Shown in pieces: positions 45,688-55,887 of a stretch of 64,000 nucleotides of DNA. The notes under the pieces are model-generated. The model was not told the DNA's origin and did not search any database. It saw only the letters and a list, made by a program, of their open reading frames with translations. Source of the DNA: Sinohyriopsis cumingii. Its lineage: Eukaryota > Mollusca > Bivalvia > Unionida > Unionidae. Both the position numbers and the translations under genes were made by a program. Where the stretch lies: the NCBI GenBank assembly GCA_028554795.2, contig CM068826.1, positions 103,202,602-103,266,601 on the forward strand, written 5' to 3'. Positions within the stretch are counted from its first letter, which is position 1, and every line of letters begins with the position of its first letter.

Positions 45688-46021
45688 CTTACCTAGATCA
45701 TGACCAAAACAACGCGCGGACCTAAAAGAAACACTCACTCACTTTTTTTATACTACCCATCACTATTCTAAAAAATTTTTTCATTAATCACTTCAATATA
45801 CTATCCACATACGCAAAGCAATCCAATCAAGCCCCCAAATCTACTCTCCCCACACCTCAAACACCAAAAAAACCCATCATCTTAATCTACTATCCACACG
45901 AACGTACGTGAGCGGTTACAAACACAAACACACAAACACATACACTCGCACTATTAAAAAAAAGAGTTAGTGTTTATATTCACACTACTCTATCTACACA
46001 CATTGGCAAATCGATGGTTAT
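45688..46021. other. AC-rich non-coding spacer (Polinton-2)
   Basis: Counterpart of 25049-25410 on the opposite strand, with the TTACCTAGATCATGACC block and no credible gene. Confidence 0.5.
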
Positions 46022-46062
46022 TACTTTTCTAGAGTATTGGGGTAGCCCTGAAAAGGGCTGTT
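46022..46062 (-). terminator. Histone-type 3' stem-loop plus purine tract
   Basis: Minus strand: AAAC, stem AGCCCT, loop TTTC, stem AGGGCT, then ACCCC and AGAAAAGTAA. The purine tract is slightly weaker than in the other copies. It follows the poly-Q gene. Confidence 0.7.
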
Positions 46063-46093
46063 TTTTTGTTTTTTTGTTTGCTATGGCAATCTT

Positions 46094-46465
46094 TTAGTTT
46101 CTAAGAATGGGTCGTCCTCTGAGGATAGACTTTCTGATGATAGGTCTGCTTCTTCGGAAAGAGAAGAAGAACTCTTTGCTGTCGATACGACAATCGACAA
46201 AGCCTCTGTCAGCTTCAGGCTCCTGCTGCTGCTGTTGCTGTTGTTGTTGTTGTTGCTGTTGCTGCTGCTGTCTCTGAAGTCTGTACTTCTCTGTCCATTC
46301 TTCTTTCTCCCTGTTCACTTCTTCTCTGAAGAGCTCTTCTATCAGGTCTTCAGTGACTTTTAACAGTCTCACATTCTCTATCTCTTCAGCTTTCGGTATC
46401 AGACTGTGTCTGACCCTATGCAGATTCACGTAGGCTTCGTTTAGCTTAGCTAGTTTGGAGCACAT
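46094..46465 (-). CDS. Poly-Q coiled-coil accessory protein (Polinton-2)
   Basis: 123-aa homologue of 24620-24979, starting MCSKLAKLNEAYVNLHRVRHSL, with a slightly longer glutamine run (about 17) and the same FFFSFRRSRP end. The frame is open upstream, but the shared ATG and the promoter repeat at 46529-46560 set the start. Confidence 0.65.
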   Translation of the reverse strand: MCSKLAKLNEAYVNLHRVRHSLIPKAEEIENVRLLKVTEDLIEELFREEVNREKEEWTEKYRLQRQQQQQQQQQQQQQQQQEPEADRGFVDCRIDSKEFFFSFRRSRPIIRKSILRGRPILRN

Positions 46466-46528
46466 CTTCGTAGGAGGATGAGTCGACAATGGATGGTTAG
46501 ACTGGAAACTACCTCGGTTCTTAAAGTC

Positions 46529-46560
46529 AAAGCGCGGACGTGAAGGAAAACATCCCTCCA
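46529..46560 (-). promoter_or_regulatory. Accessory-gene promoter repeat, copy 7
   Basis: Minus strand: GG, GATGTTTTCCTTCACGTC, CGCGCTTTG with TTTAAGAACC downstream, 64 bp before the poly-Q gene ATG, exactly as in copy 1. Confidence 0.65.
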
Positions 46561-46684
46561 CGGTTTTCGAGCCGGAACGTTCAATGAGTGACATGAGAGG
46601 GATAGAGAGAAGTCAAAGAGCATCAATCAAACATTCTTATAGCCAAACAAAAGACAAAGGCATTTTCTTCAAAACACAACATTT

Positions 46685-46690
46685 TTTATT
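46685..46690 (-). terminator. AATAAA poly(A) signal after the protease gene
   Basis: AATAAA on the minus strand about 110 bp after the protease stop, equivalent to 24394-24399. Confidence 0.6.
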
Positions 46691-46800
46691 CAAAAATCAC
46701 TTAACACAAACCAACAACTATAACATTTTTTAACAATAATCCAACCCTATAACATCAAACATTTTTTTAAAATCACAAACATTTTTTTTCAATTCACAGT

Positions 46801-47361
46801 CTACTTTAAACAGGGCTGACAACGTTGTGAATGAAATTGTGATTTCCACTGTTGGAAGTCATTAGGCCATTGATGGACACTACGTTTCCTAGCTTGAGAC
46901 AAAAGATAAGCATAATGGTCACAAAACCATCGATCTACTTTCACATCGTTTCTAGAAGAAGAACGAGGATCAAAATGAGTCACTAAATGTTCTAAGGAAT
47001 AACCCAGGCTGCGATGATGCAGAAAATACACACAGTACTGTCCACACACCAAGGAATCTGTGCCTTGTAATTTCACATTATTGAATCGGGTAGTCTGAGC
47101 ATTTCTTCTCATAAAGTCAATGATATCGTCTTCCAAAGGGGGTAATCCGTACGAATCGAAATATTCCACACATCCTTCTTGAGGAAAGTAACCGGCTACC
47201 CAGTGGGTTCCTGGGAGATGACCGTCGTCCGTGTTGATCACATAAGCTAGATGGTCTTGAGGTTTGCGATGAGGGAGTTCATCTTTAGCACAGACGACAG
47301 GATTCCAAGAAGCCGTATACGAACTGTGGTTCAAAAGGTAATAAAGTTCCCAGGTATCCAT
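46801..47361 (-). CDS. PRO: Adenain-like cysteine protease (Polinton-2)
   Basis: 186 aa, intact, about 97% identical to 23722-24282. The catalytic His (GTHWVAGYF), Asp (EYFDSYG), Gln and Cys (CGQYCVYFLHH) are all present. One change, V to G, directly follows the GTHW motif. Confidence 0.9.
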   Translation of the reverse strand: MDTWELYYLLNHSSYTASWNPVVCAKDELPHRKPQDHLAYVINTDDGHLPGTHWVAGYFPQEGCVEYFDSYGLPPLEDDIIDFMRRNAQTTRFNNVKLQGTDSLVCGQYCVYFLHHRSLGYSLEHLVTHFDPRSSSRNDVKVDRWFCDHYAYLLSQARKRSVHQWPNDFQQWKSQFHSQRCQPCLK

Positions 47362-47369
47362 TTGTGTGG

Positions 47370-47887
47370 TTTTCTTCTTCTTCACAGGTAATGATAAGTC
47401 ATCAATTCGATCCTGACCTTTTGCTTGAAAGTATCTGACAAGTAAAAGGCGTTTGGCTCCGACTTCTTATTCTGGTCAAAGAGAGATTCGATGCGACGGC
47501 GCTCCAGAGACGTTAATTAGGAGAAGAATGTTTATCCAAGCCTTTATACCACTCGTTCAACACGAATTCTATCTCGATGACACCCCAAGCTTTGTCCAGA
47601 TATTCGTCCAATTTTTCTTCTTGGCTCAACATCAGACATTTGTCGTGTTGAATTTGACTGGGATGATTGTTGTGACATCCATAGCACTATTCCTTGATCA
47701 ATTCTTTCATTATATCTGCCAGGAATGTAGCAAAACAGGAGACTAAATGGGCTTCTTGTTCTGGCCATCTTGACTTCATCATGATCACTTCTTCGTCTTG
47801 GGATTCTTCTTCTTCCTTTTCCAGGGTCTCCTCACATTCCATCTTCAAAGTTTCTCCACTAGGTAAAGAGGGATAACAGTCTTCCAT
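47370..47887 (-). pseudogene. Broken CYGC-motif protein
   Basis: Starts MEDCYPSLPSGETLKMECEE and hits a stop at 47687 just before CYGCHNNHPSQIQHDKC, then continues open to another stop near the region equivalent to residue 125. The C-terminal third has diverged. It is homologous to 23195-23701. Confidence 0.65.
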
Positions 47888-47892
47888 GGCTT

Positions 47893-49221
47893 CTAATAAT
47901 CTAGAATGACTTCTCTCAAACTGTTGATTTCTATTGTATTGTCGAATTCTGCATACAGGAGGACGTTCAACGTTGGATTAACAGGGTCTCGGATTGCAAA
48001 CTGAATTTCCACACGAATCTGGCCGGATTTTATAGGGTGGAAATGTCCCTCGTCGCTGCCTTGGTCTGGAGTGAAATCAAAACCCCACAAAGCATAACCT
48101 CCTACATAATCTTCGTACGTAATACCGTGACTGGTGTTGGTTCCTAACTGTTCCGTGGCTTCGTACAGGGACAAGTACGACCTCAAGTAATTGTTCTGGG
48201 TAAAGTTAGGCTCAAAGGGTCGGGTACACAAGGTCTTGCCATCGCGACTGACTTCGATCTTGGACACGCCAAAGTGTTGAAACTCAAAAGGATTTTCGTT
48301 GTGGACTCCATTGAAGGCTGAATTCCTGACGATACCAACGATCAAACGTTTGGGTAACTGGCCTTGGAACAGATGATCTTCGATCATGGATCGCTGTCCA
48401 GTGGGAATGGTGAACGTTTTCACTTCTACGCGTCGTATGGGATACTTGGCGGTCGTTCTGCTCAACGTCTGACTGACGTCGTTTCCCACTTTAGGTAACA
48501 CTTCCACGCGTCGCACGTAAAGTCGGGCTTCTTGAATGATAGTTTTGTATTCATTGGCATGGGCCATCAAATGGAAAGCGGCACTGCTGCGATTCAGTCT
48601 CAGGCGGACATCCACTCCGTTGAGCAAATACTTTCCTTGCAGCCACATGTCTAAATGCAAGCGATCCATCAGTTCTAAACTTCGCCCTTGCAGAATTTTA
48701 TATCTACGTGTGTTAAACCCCACATTGTGAGCATTCCCATCTTCTGTCAGGGCTGTGTCGTTAAACGTGTTTGCACCGGCCGTGTCAGGTTTCTATACTA
48801 CGCAAGCATCCAGATGAGTATTCTTGGCTTCTTTTCCGTACGTCAAGAGATTTTCCAGGTAGGCACGATAAGGGTAAGTATCCATGCTGCTGCTGACCAG
48901 TTTGTTATTCAAGTACAAGTCCACTTCGCTGAACAAGGAATGCATGAAATTGTTGACGGGCGCTACCCTATCATTGGCTCCAGGATTGGTGTTGTCCGCC
49001 GCTTTGATCACTTTGACTTTCAAGTACAAGTAACTGCTATTCAGATCGATGTAATCTTCGGGCTGTCCTTTGATTTCAAACTCGATGGGAGCAGAATCCG
49101 TCAAAGAGGAGACCGGGTGAAATTCCACCCATTGGGATTCTTGCATGGTCATCATGGTGGGCGGCATGGCAAACAGATCCAGTTCCGACTTGGAACAAGC
49201 GCAAGATTCTCGGTGCATCAT
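47893..49221 (-). pseudogene. Major capsid protein with one nonsense codon
   Basis: Homologue of 21879-23189. Opens at 49221 (MMHRESCACSKSELDLFAMPP), has an in-frame TAG at 48795-48793 where Polinton-1 has a Trp codon, then stays in the same frame to 47893. The variable loop after the stop (equivalent to residues 145-175 of the Polinton-1 protein) differs strongly between the elements, while both jelly-roll cores are well conserved. Confidence 0.88.
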
Positions 49222-49234
49222 TTTTTTCTCTTTC

Positions 49235-49660
49235 TCAATAATCGAAAACGTCTAAGTCTCGAACGGTTCTTCTTTTCTTTGCCTTTCTCGCTTTAGAAGT
49301 GTGAAGTCTGGTGAAAGGGTGTTTTCTTCGTCGTCTCTTTCTGCCTTGTCCTTGCTGAATGCCTGACTCGGTAGCGTGCAGGGCATTTATAGGTGTGTCT
49401 CGTCGGCCCAAAAGGTCTTTACCCGTTTGCAGCAAGACATTTTTGCCTGCCCTCATGAAGGCTTCTTTAGGATTTTGTTTGTCGATGATGACATTTTGGA
49501 GAAATTCTTTGCCTTGTGTCAGTGCCGCATCTTTCAAGGCGTGCAATCCGCGTGTCACCATCGGTTTCAACACAGGGGCTACCGAACGAAAAGCCGATTT
49601 TAACATATCTCCTAAACCGTGTCCTCGCTGTCGAGCAACCCCTCAGTAGACTGGATACAT
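49235..49660 (-). pseudogene. pVI-like protein with early stop
   Basis: The ATG at 49660 matches the Polinton-1 start, but codon 6 is TGA (49645-49643). An internal ATG at 49606 (MLKSAFRSVAPVL) leaves a 123-aa frame. It is otherwise close to 21434-21850, with a small insertion (LHTSKARKAK). Confidence 0.65.
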
Positions 49661-49663
49661 GAC

Positions 49664-50590
49664 CTACGAGTCGTGAGAGAACCGTTTTCGAAAATGGAGT
49701 TTCACCGTGACTTTTCCTTTGGTGAATGGAATATTTTGTCCCAGATCTCCTTTTATAGCAATGTTGACCGTGTCCAAATACGACTTGCTGACAGGCAAAT
49801 AGTGAGGATGTACAAATTCGCGGTGGACGTGGTAAGTGTTTCCACCTTCCTCGTCAGCGTTCGTGGCAGAATCTACTTTGAAAGGAATGACACGCAGTAA
49901 CGGTACGTAGGTGTGTCCCACCACGTTATACTCCACCACATCGGAGTATACAAACATCAAATTCAGTCCTTGGTTCATTTCTACCGGGGCACGAAATAAC
50001 TTGGTAAAAGACTCGTTGTCGTAAATGACTGGTAATTCGTTTTTCTTGAGCATGGTCATTCTCATGTCAATGTCTCCGCCCAACATGTCAAACAATTCAG
50101 GACAAAATAAAATGGACACGATTTTACTCCGCTCAAATTTCATCAAGAAGCGACGAGCTGCTTTGTGGTACTCCATGGTGACACTTTTTTGGGCATACTC
50201 CAAAGCTTTCAGAAACACGACATTAAATCTGGAGTTTATGGTGCTGACCAAATGTTGACCACTAAAATAATAGCCTTGGGGAATAAACAAGTTGTAGGTC
50301 CACGTTTGAGTTTTGTCATCATAGGTTTTATTGTCATATTTGACATTATTCAAGTACTTTTGCATTTGCTCGTCATGAACTTCCACCTTAAAAAAATTTT
50401 GATTGGGAAGGACATTGAGGACTTGGGTCGGGTGAATGATTTCCACTAAAGCCACTTCCCAATGGGCTTCGTGATCTAATGGGATGGCCTGAGGTAATTT
50501 GGCCGTGTAACAGCACAACGTGTTCTTGGGAAACACCTCCATGGAACTGTCGCTGGGTAAGGTTAAGTAAAATTGGTTTTGGTGACTCAT
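49664..50590 (-). CDS. Penton-like minor capsid protein (Polinton-2)
   Basis: 308 aa, intact, homologous to 20494-21426, starting MSHQNQFYLTLPSDSS. The two proteins are close at both ends but differ considerably in the middle (about residues 70-100 and 165-205). It overlaps the upstream membrane-protein stop by ATGA. Confidence 0.82.
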   Translation of the reverse strand: MSHQNQFYLTLPSDSSMEVFPKNTLCCYTAKLPQAIPLDHEAHWEVALVEIIHPTQVLNVLPNQNFFKVEVHDEQMQKYLNNVKYDNKTYDDKTQTWTYNLFIPQGYYFSGQHLVSTINSRFNVVFLKALEYAQKSVTMEYHKAARRFLMKFERSKIVSILFCPELFDMLGGDIDMRMTMLKKNELPVIYDNESFTKLFRAPVEMNQGLNLMFVYSDVVEYNVVGHTYVPLLRVIPFKVDSATNADEEGGNTYHVHREFVHPHYLPVSKSYLDTVNIAIKGDLGQNIPFTKGKVTVKLHFRKRFSHDS

Positions 50591-51000
50591 AATTCCAGAG
50601 TTCTGTGGATGTCCGAGGGGTTACTAGACCTCAGAGGCGTGTCTCCGCCCAAAATAGGGTCGTTGTGGTTGTTGTTGGAATGGTGACTGGCACTGGCACT
50701 GGACACAAGGTTCCCGTGGTTCCCGTTCGAGGTGAATTTCAGGGAGGGATTGGGAAGCAGGTAACCGATGCAACTGCTCAATAAAATGGTCCACAATTGT
50801 TTGTCTCCTTGTTGCAAACTCAAATTGGCAATGGCTGCCCCGATGACACAATACACCACGAAGATTTGGCAGAAAAAGACGATTTGCGTTTTAGGCACAC
50901 GTTCTCCACACCACACCCACAAGGGTTGTTTTTGTAAATCTTGCACAGAAGAACTGTGTGAAGGAGTGGTCGACGGAGCTGCGTCTGTGAGAAAAGGCAT
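50587..51000 (-). CDS. Two-helix membrane protein (Polinton-2)
   Basis: 137 aa, intact, homologous to 20078-20497. Both hydrophobic helices and the WCGERVPKTQ motif are identical; only the S/T/N-rich ends differ. Confidence 0.72.
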   Translation of the reverse strand: MPFLTDAAPSTTPSHSSSVQDLQKQPLWVWCGERVPKTQIVFFCQIFVVYCVIGAAIANLSLQQGDKQLWTILLSSCIGYLLPNPSLKFTSNGNHGNLVSSASASHHSNNNHNDPILGGDTPLRSSNPSDIHRTLEL

Positions 51001-51005
51001 GATGG

Positions 51006-52116
51006 TCACTTCTTTTTATAGTCGATGACTTGCGAAGCGTCGATCCAAGAATCAAAACTGGGTGGATATCCTTTCCAACGTACTTTGACTTCTTTGACAC
51101 GTCGTTTGCCCACTTTACGGGTTCTGCGTTCGAGAATGTTTTCGATGTCGTACACGTCGTCTTCTTTTTTGGTGACACGTTGTAACTCGGGCAAATAAAA
51201 CGTTCATTTGAGCACTTCTCCGTTCATGTCTTCCAATTTATAGACGGCAGGATGACGGCCATGCACACGTCCAGTGACACGAAACAATTCGGTCGTCCAG
51301 TTAGGTAAGTAACCTTTGTCGAAAGTGCGTTTGGTTTTGCCAATGCGCACCCAATCTCCTACGGTCAACACTCCACTTTTCTTGGGGACAGCCCTCGTCG
51401 GGGACGTACCAAACAGGCGCTCAAACACCAACACTTCGTTGTCGGGAGTCACATCTTGCGGGGCACGTCTGATGCTTCGATGGTAAGATTGGTTGTACGC
51501 TTGCACCAGGTGCGGTAAGATGTCGATGTACTTCAGAGTGTGGTGATGCGTAAAATATTTCCACATGCATTCTTTCAAAGTGCGTTGAAAACGTTCCACC
51601 ATGCTGGCTTTGGTTTCGGGATTCTCGTTGGTAAAAAAAATGAATGTCACGTTTCTTTAGTTCTTTTTGGAAAGCTTGGTTCAGAAATTCGGTGCCTTTG
51701 TCCGTTTGCCATCGAAGAGGGTGACGACCACTTTGTTTCAACACCCGTTGCAGGGCTCGCACTAACTCGCTGCTCGATTTGGAAGTCAAGGGCACGACCC
51801 AGGCAAATTTGGAAAAGACGTCGATGACACAAAACAAATATTTGTAGCCACGATTGTAGCTGGCCAAATGAGAGACATCGGCTAAATCGGCTTGCCATTG
51901 ATGATCGATGCCTTCCACTCGGGTGCGACTTCTGGCAAACTTGCGTCGAATGGGTTTGTGTAAAGTGTAGGTAGCTTGTTCTTGTAACCATCGTTGCACT
52001 TGAGGTAAACGGAGACTTTTCAGTCGCGTTTTGGCAGCACGATACAATTTTTGAACTCCTGCGTAACCTGCAGGATGGGAGGGATCGTAGTAAATGCTGG
52101 CTAAGACTTTTTCCAT
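51006..52116 (-). pseudogene. INT: Integrase, frameshifted and with a nonsense codon
   Basis: Homologue of 18960-20072. The frame shifts at an eight-T run (51635-51642 on the plus strand as A) after IHF, and a TGA interrupts the region near 51204 before the chromodomain. The catalytic segments WQADLAD, WQTDKGTEF and, in the other frame, the Glu-containing VERFQ are visible. This copy should not make a full integrase. Confidence 0.85.
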
Positions 52117-52136
52117 TTTTTGTGTTTGTTTGTGTC

Positions 52137-52844
52137 TTAATAAGTCACCCACTCTTCGGTGATGCTAGTTTGGGTGGGACGAAAGGGTGGTTTGGAAACG
52201 GATTTACGTGTCCGATGGGCTACGGGAGTAGAAGTCGAAGGTAGTGGTGGAGGTGGCAATGGAATGGCTTTGGTCTTCTTTTCTTTTTTCACGTCTGGTT
52301 TCCCTTCTTTCTTTTTCACTTCTGTCGAAGGAGGAGTGGACATCATCTTTTTAACCCAAGCTTTCATTTCTTCTCGTTGGGGTGTAGGGGACGGTGTCAA
52401 CAAGGATGCTGCAAACTTACTCGAAATGGGAGCTGCTGACGGTGTTTGAAACACTTCTCGCATCTCTTCTTCCTCAGGTCTTCGTGGGGTAGCATCTCTG
52501 CTGACCCCTTGGGATGGTAGTAGTGGTGGTGGTGGTGGTGGTGGTAGTGATGATGGTGCTGGACTTTTCATCAAGGTCTTAAAATCTTTCAAAGTGGGTA
52601 GAGCTGTTTCGTCTAAAGCTTTCTGGTGAAAGAGTTGCAGTCGTTGCAAGAGTTGACCGTACTTTTGCGATTTTTCTGTTTCGGACAAATCTTGGCAATA
52701 TATCAAGGACTGCAATTCGTATTGTAACTGGGACATCTCGCTCAAATTGGGATTGGGAGGTAAATGCGGGGTGCGTTGTTCTTGCCACCGATGGTATTGC
52801 ATCCATCGTTTGTAAGGCACTAAAGCTAGTTTTCGTCCTTCCAT
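52137..52844 (-). CDS. Core-like LVP-type protein, intact
   Basis: 235 aa starting MEGRKLALVPYKRWMQYHRW, open throughout, whereas the Polinton-1 copy has a stop after 38 codons. Conserved block DLSETEKSQKYGQLLQRLQLFHQKAL, then a Pro-rich linker (SSLPPPPPPPLLPS), K/P/S/T-rich tail and a C-terminus ending EEWVTY. Function is unknown; it is placed between the Gly-rich basic protein and integrase in both elements. Confidence 0.68.
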   Translation of the reverse strand: MEGRKLALVPYKRWMQYHRWQEQRTPHLPPNPNLSEMSQLQYELQSLIYCQDLSETEKSQKYGQLLQRLQLFHQKALDETALPTLKDFKTLMKSPAPSSLPPPPPPPLLPSQGVSRDATPRRPEEEEMREVFQTPSAAPISSKFAASLLTPSPTPQREEMKAWVKKMMSTPPSTEVKKKEGKPDVKKEKKTKAIPLPPPPLPSTSTPVAHRTRKSVSKPPFRPTQTSITEEWVTY

Positions 52845-52893
52845 GGGGTTGTCAGCGGTCGATTCTGAGATCTTGGGACTTCCGAGGGCCTTT

Positions 52894-53280
52894 TTATCTT
52901 GCTCCCACCAGTCCTCCCAACATGGTTCCCAAGACTCCTTTCAGTATGGGGCCTAACAAGAGGGGTAAAATGCCTCCACGTTGGACCAACATCTTCCTCT
53001 TTTGACGAATGGGAATTTTCTTTTGAACCATTTGGCGAAGAACGTGACGAAGTTTGCTTAAGCATTGTTTCTGGTGTTTGGACAAAGGGATCGTGCCTTT
53101 CAAGACGTTCAAACAACATTCGCACACGGTATCGATGACCTCTTTGGAGGCCGATTGAATGAGTTTTTTTCGTAGGGGTGGAGAAGCTTTGGACAGGACA
53201 GATAACATGTCTCCATGTTTGACTAAACGAGGAGGCAGTCCTTTCCTTTTCTTTCCTTGGGATTTTCTGGAGGGTGACAT
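52894..53280 (-). CDS. Basic protein with Gly-rich hydrophobic C-terminus (Polinton-2)
   Basis: 128 aa, intact, starting MSPSRKSQGK and ending QRGGILPLLLGPILKGV then LGTMLGGLVGAR. About 93% identical to 17886-18272. Confidence 0.7.
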   Translation of the reverse strand: MSPSRKSQGKKRKGLPPRLVKHGDMLSVLSKASPPLRKKLIQSASKEVIDTVCECCLNVLKGTIPLSKHQKQCLSKLRHVLRQMVQKKIPIRQKRKMLVQRGGILPLLLGPILKGVLGTMLGGLVGAR

Positions 53281-53330
53281 CTTCAGGAGCACCAAAAGAC
53301 TGATACCTCCGACTTGGTCACAGGTCTTTT

Positions 53331-54287
53331 TTATACCGGAACGCGTCGCCACTGATTGTCTTTACGTCGTATCAGTTTGAGGACAGGCATGACACGTCGT
53401 GCAGGGGTACGTAACGGACTAAATCGAGTCAGTTCTTGCTTGGACAAATCCAGCAAACTTTGTACCATGCCCGATCTTTCTTGGACTTTGATTTTGGGAG
53501 AAGGTACTTTGTGAGCAGCAGCCACTGCCACTAAATTGGAGGGTCCTGCCACTGGGGAAGTTCTTTTTGGGGTCATCAACGGAGAAGTTCTTGGTGTGAT
53601 CAACGTCTCCAAGTACTCTTCAGTTCTTGGTGTCATCAACGGAGAAGTGGATCAACGTGAGGCTGCCGGAGACGCAGTCACCGCCGTGGCAGGTTGTGGT
53701 TTGCGAGTGTAAGGTTGCGTCCTGGCCGAAGAAGAAGTGCCTCTCTTGCGACTAGTTTTCTTCTGTGGACTTTTCTTTTCCTGGGAACTTTTTCTCTGTT
53801 TCTTTTTCTGGGGGCTTCTTTTCTTTTTCCGGGGTGACGTCTGGTAAGAGGAGGGTCCCGCCACTGGAGAAGTTCTCTTTGGGGACCTGGTCTTTTTCTT
53901 CTTTTTCTTGGGGCTTCGTTGGACTTTTTTCTTGGGGAGAAGTTTGGGGGCATTAGGATCCCATCTTAAGAGAGAGCGAATGATGACCCCTCCTAGAGTA
54001 CCGCTCCCTCCAGGTTTCAAAATGATTTGTTTTTTGGTTTGAGTGTCGATGCGGGGATCGGCCAGTTGGGTCAAAGCAACTTTGTTTCGATCGAAAAAGC
54101 GTTTGGTTTGATGAGGAATCTGAATGATTCCTTGGAGTATTTGACGTGCCGTCACCGTGAACCATCGTAAGACTTCTTTGAGACTAGCTTCTAAGACACG
54201 AGCTCGTATTTGTGGATTTTTTTCTCGACTGATGCCATACAAGGCACGAATCAATTTGACGGGAAGATGCGACTGAAGGGACGTCAT
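53331..54287 (-). pseudogene. Basic core-like protein with one nonsense codon
   Basis: Starts MTSLQSHLPVKLIRALYG as in 16873-17826, is open through the Lys-rich region to a TGA at 53652-53654, then continues in frame to 53331 (ending KDNQWRRVPV). Small insertions and deletions of whole codons occur in the Lys-rich tract. Confidence 0.65.
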
Positions 54288-54352
54288 GTTCAAAATGTGT
54301 GAGACAGACGAAAAGGGTCTGAGGTTTTTATAGATTTTTTTGTGGAGTGAAA

Positions 54353-55081
54353 TTAAGTCGAGGACGGAGACGTGTACAGGACAGGCCCTCCGTCTTGGCA
54401 CCAGTGGTGAAACAAGTGGGTACGAAATCGCAAATCCTCGGGGGTCGTAGGTTTCAAATCGACGAGTAAATAGGCGTGTGGCGTTTGAGTGGCATCGTCG
54501 TACGCCTGAGTCAGCCAAGGCGTTCCTAACTGTTTGGCTAAGACTTGCACTTGCGATTTATCTCGAGGGCTTTTAAACAAGACCACGTAATGCGCATTGA
54601 GACTGATGGTGCGATGGGCTTTACTTTGTTGAAACAAATTTTGGGTGATGTAAACGACACTGGCATTACGGTGATGCCCTTTGCGCGTGAACCACAGTTT
54701 AATTTCTTCTTCGTCTTCTCCTAACATGTCGTCGAAAATGACCAAATGGGTTTGACGGGAGTCAGAGACGATGCCGTCGTCTTCTTTAGGAATGCCTTCC
54801 ACAAACACGATGGAATCGCCTTGACTTTCTCGCAAGAGGCTGTACGCCGATTGCCACTCTTTGTAACACCACACGATCCGCTGAGGTGGCCGATCGATCA
54901 AATGATGTTTATGTTCGATCAAACGTTTGACGAATTCGGTTTTGCCTGAACCGCTAGGTCCAGCAATGAGCATATTAAAAGGATGGCGAAGATACAAAGC
55001 CTCCCAACTGGCACGATCTAAGTGTTCGTCGATGACTTTGACAGTGGAGGATGAGGGAGCAGAGACAGCAGAGGTAGCCAT
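54353..55081 (-). CDS. ATP: Packaging ATPase (Polinton-2)
   Basis: 242 aa, intact, about 98% identical to 16075-16818. Walker A GPSGSGKT and Walker B HLVIFDDM are unchanged. The C-terminus is five residues shorter. Confidence 0.92.
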   Translation of the reverse strand: MATSAVSAPSSSTVKVIDEHLDRASWEALYLRHPFNMLIAGPSGSGKTEFVKRLIEHKHHLIDRPPQRIVWCYKEWQSAYSLLRESQGDSIVFVEGIPKEDDGIVSDSRQTHLVIFDDMLGEDEEEIKLWFTRKGHHRNASVVYITQNLFQQSKAHRTISLNAHYVVLFKSPRDKSQVQVLAKQLGTPWLTQAYDDATQTPHAYLLVDLKPTTPEDLRFRTHLFHHWCQDGGPVLYTSPSST

Positions 55082-55164
55082 AGTGTGAGAAATGTCACTT
55101 GTGACACGAAAACAAACAAGACAAGAGTTTATATACTTTTTTCAGAACACGTTTATTGAATGTT

Positions 55165-55533
55165 TCAAACATGAATACGAAAGACAAAAATACATAAAAG
55201 CCAAAGGCTTAAGTACAAGGATAAAAGGCACATGATAACCATTAACGTGGAATAAAAACAAGTGTCTGTACAACATGTTTTGGGTAATGTTCTAACCAGT
55301 TCTATAGTAGGGGGTAAGGTCACACAAGTGTCCTCCCGAAAGGGTCTTTCAGGCCTGTCCACGACAGTCCTGTCCTGGGTGACCGGTTCTTCTGGCACCG
55401 TCACTAACACGGGTTGAAAAGTAACTTTTCTCCTTGAACAACTCTCGTGCATACTGGGCCACTTCTTTGGTCCAAGCCTCAAAATCCCATTCTTTCCAGG
55501 CACGGACATCCGTCCAATGGGGATGTAAGTCAC
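55165..55533 (-). CDS. Small C-terminal single-pass membrane protein (Polinton-2)
   Basis: 122 aa, same length as 15620-15988, with the C-terminal hydrophobic helix VIMCLLSLYLSLWLLCIFVF. AATAAA follows at 55152 on the minus strand. Confidence 0.55.
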   Translation of the reverse strand: MTYIPIGRMSVPGKNGILRLGPKKWPSMHESCSRRKVTFQPVLVTVPEEPVTQDRTVVDRPERPFREDTCVTLPPTIELVRTLPKTCCTDTCFYSTLMVIMCLLSLYLSLWLLCIFVFRIHV

Positions 55534-55672
55534 AAGCTACACACACATCGTCATACACGTCTTGGGTAGCTAAAAGTTGACGAATCTATTTTTCCTGTTG
55601 AGGTCGAGAAGTATCCAGATGAAAACGCAAGACTTTGAGCAAAAGGAGTTTTTCGTGACCATTTAAGGTCAT
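55349..55672 (-). pseudogene. Broken 107-aa helical protein
   Basis: Homologue of 15481-15804 with an in-frame TAG at 55588-55586. The C-terminal 70 residues (VYDDVCVACDLHPHWTDV onward) remain open and close to Polinton-1. Confidence 0.5.
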
Positions 55673-55887
55673 TGAGGTGGTAAGTACTGATCGTAAAGAG
55701 TCCACAAAGAATCGGCTGGTAAACGAAATCCCAGAAAACAAGTCACTAAGACACACACCACTTGTCGACCCAAATTGAATGGATACAGTTCTTGTAATAA
55801 TCGATGGTAATGATCCACGGTTTGAATATGGTCATTGAGTTCCTTCCACGGAATCTGTTCAATCACTTGTGACATAAGCCGTGGCAT
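55669..55887 (-). CDS. Conserved 72-aa protein (Polinton-2)
   Basis: Homologue of 15266-15490, with VDHYHRLLQELYPFNLGRQ and VVCVLVTCFLGF preserved. It overlaps the upstream family member's end by 29 nt. Confidence 0.5.
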   Translation of the reverse strand: MPRLMSQVIEQIPWKELNDHIQTVDHYHRLLQELYPFNLGRQVVCVLVTCFLGFRLPADSLWTLYDQYLPPQ

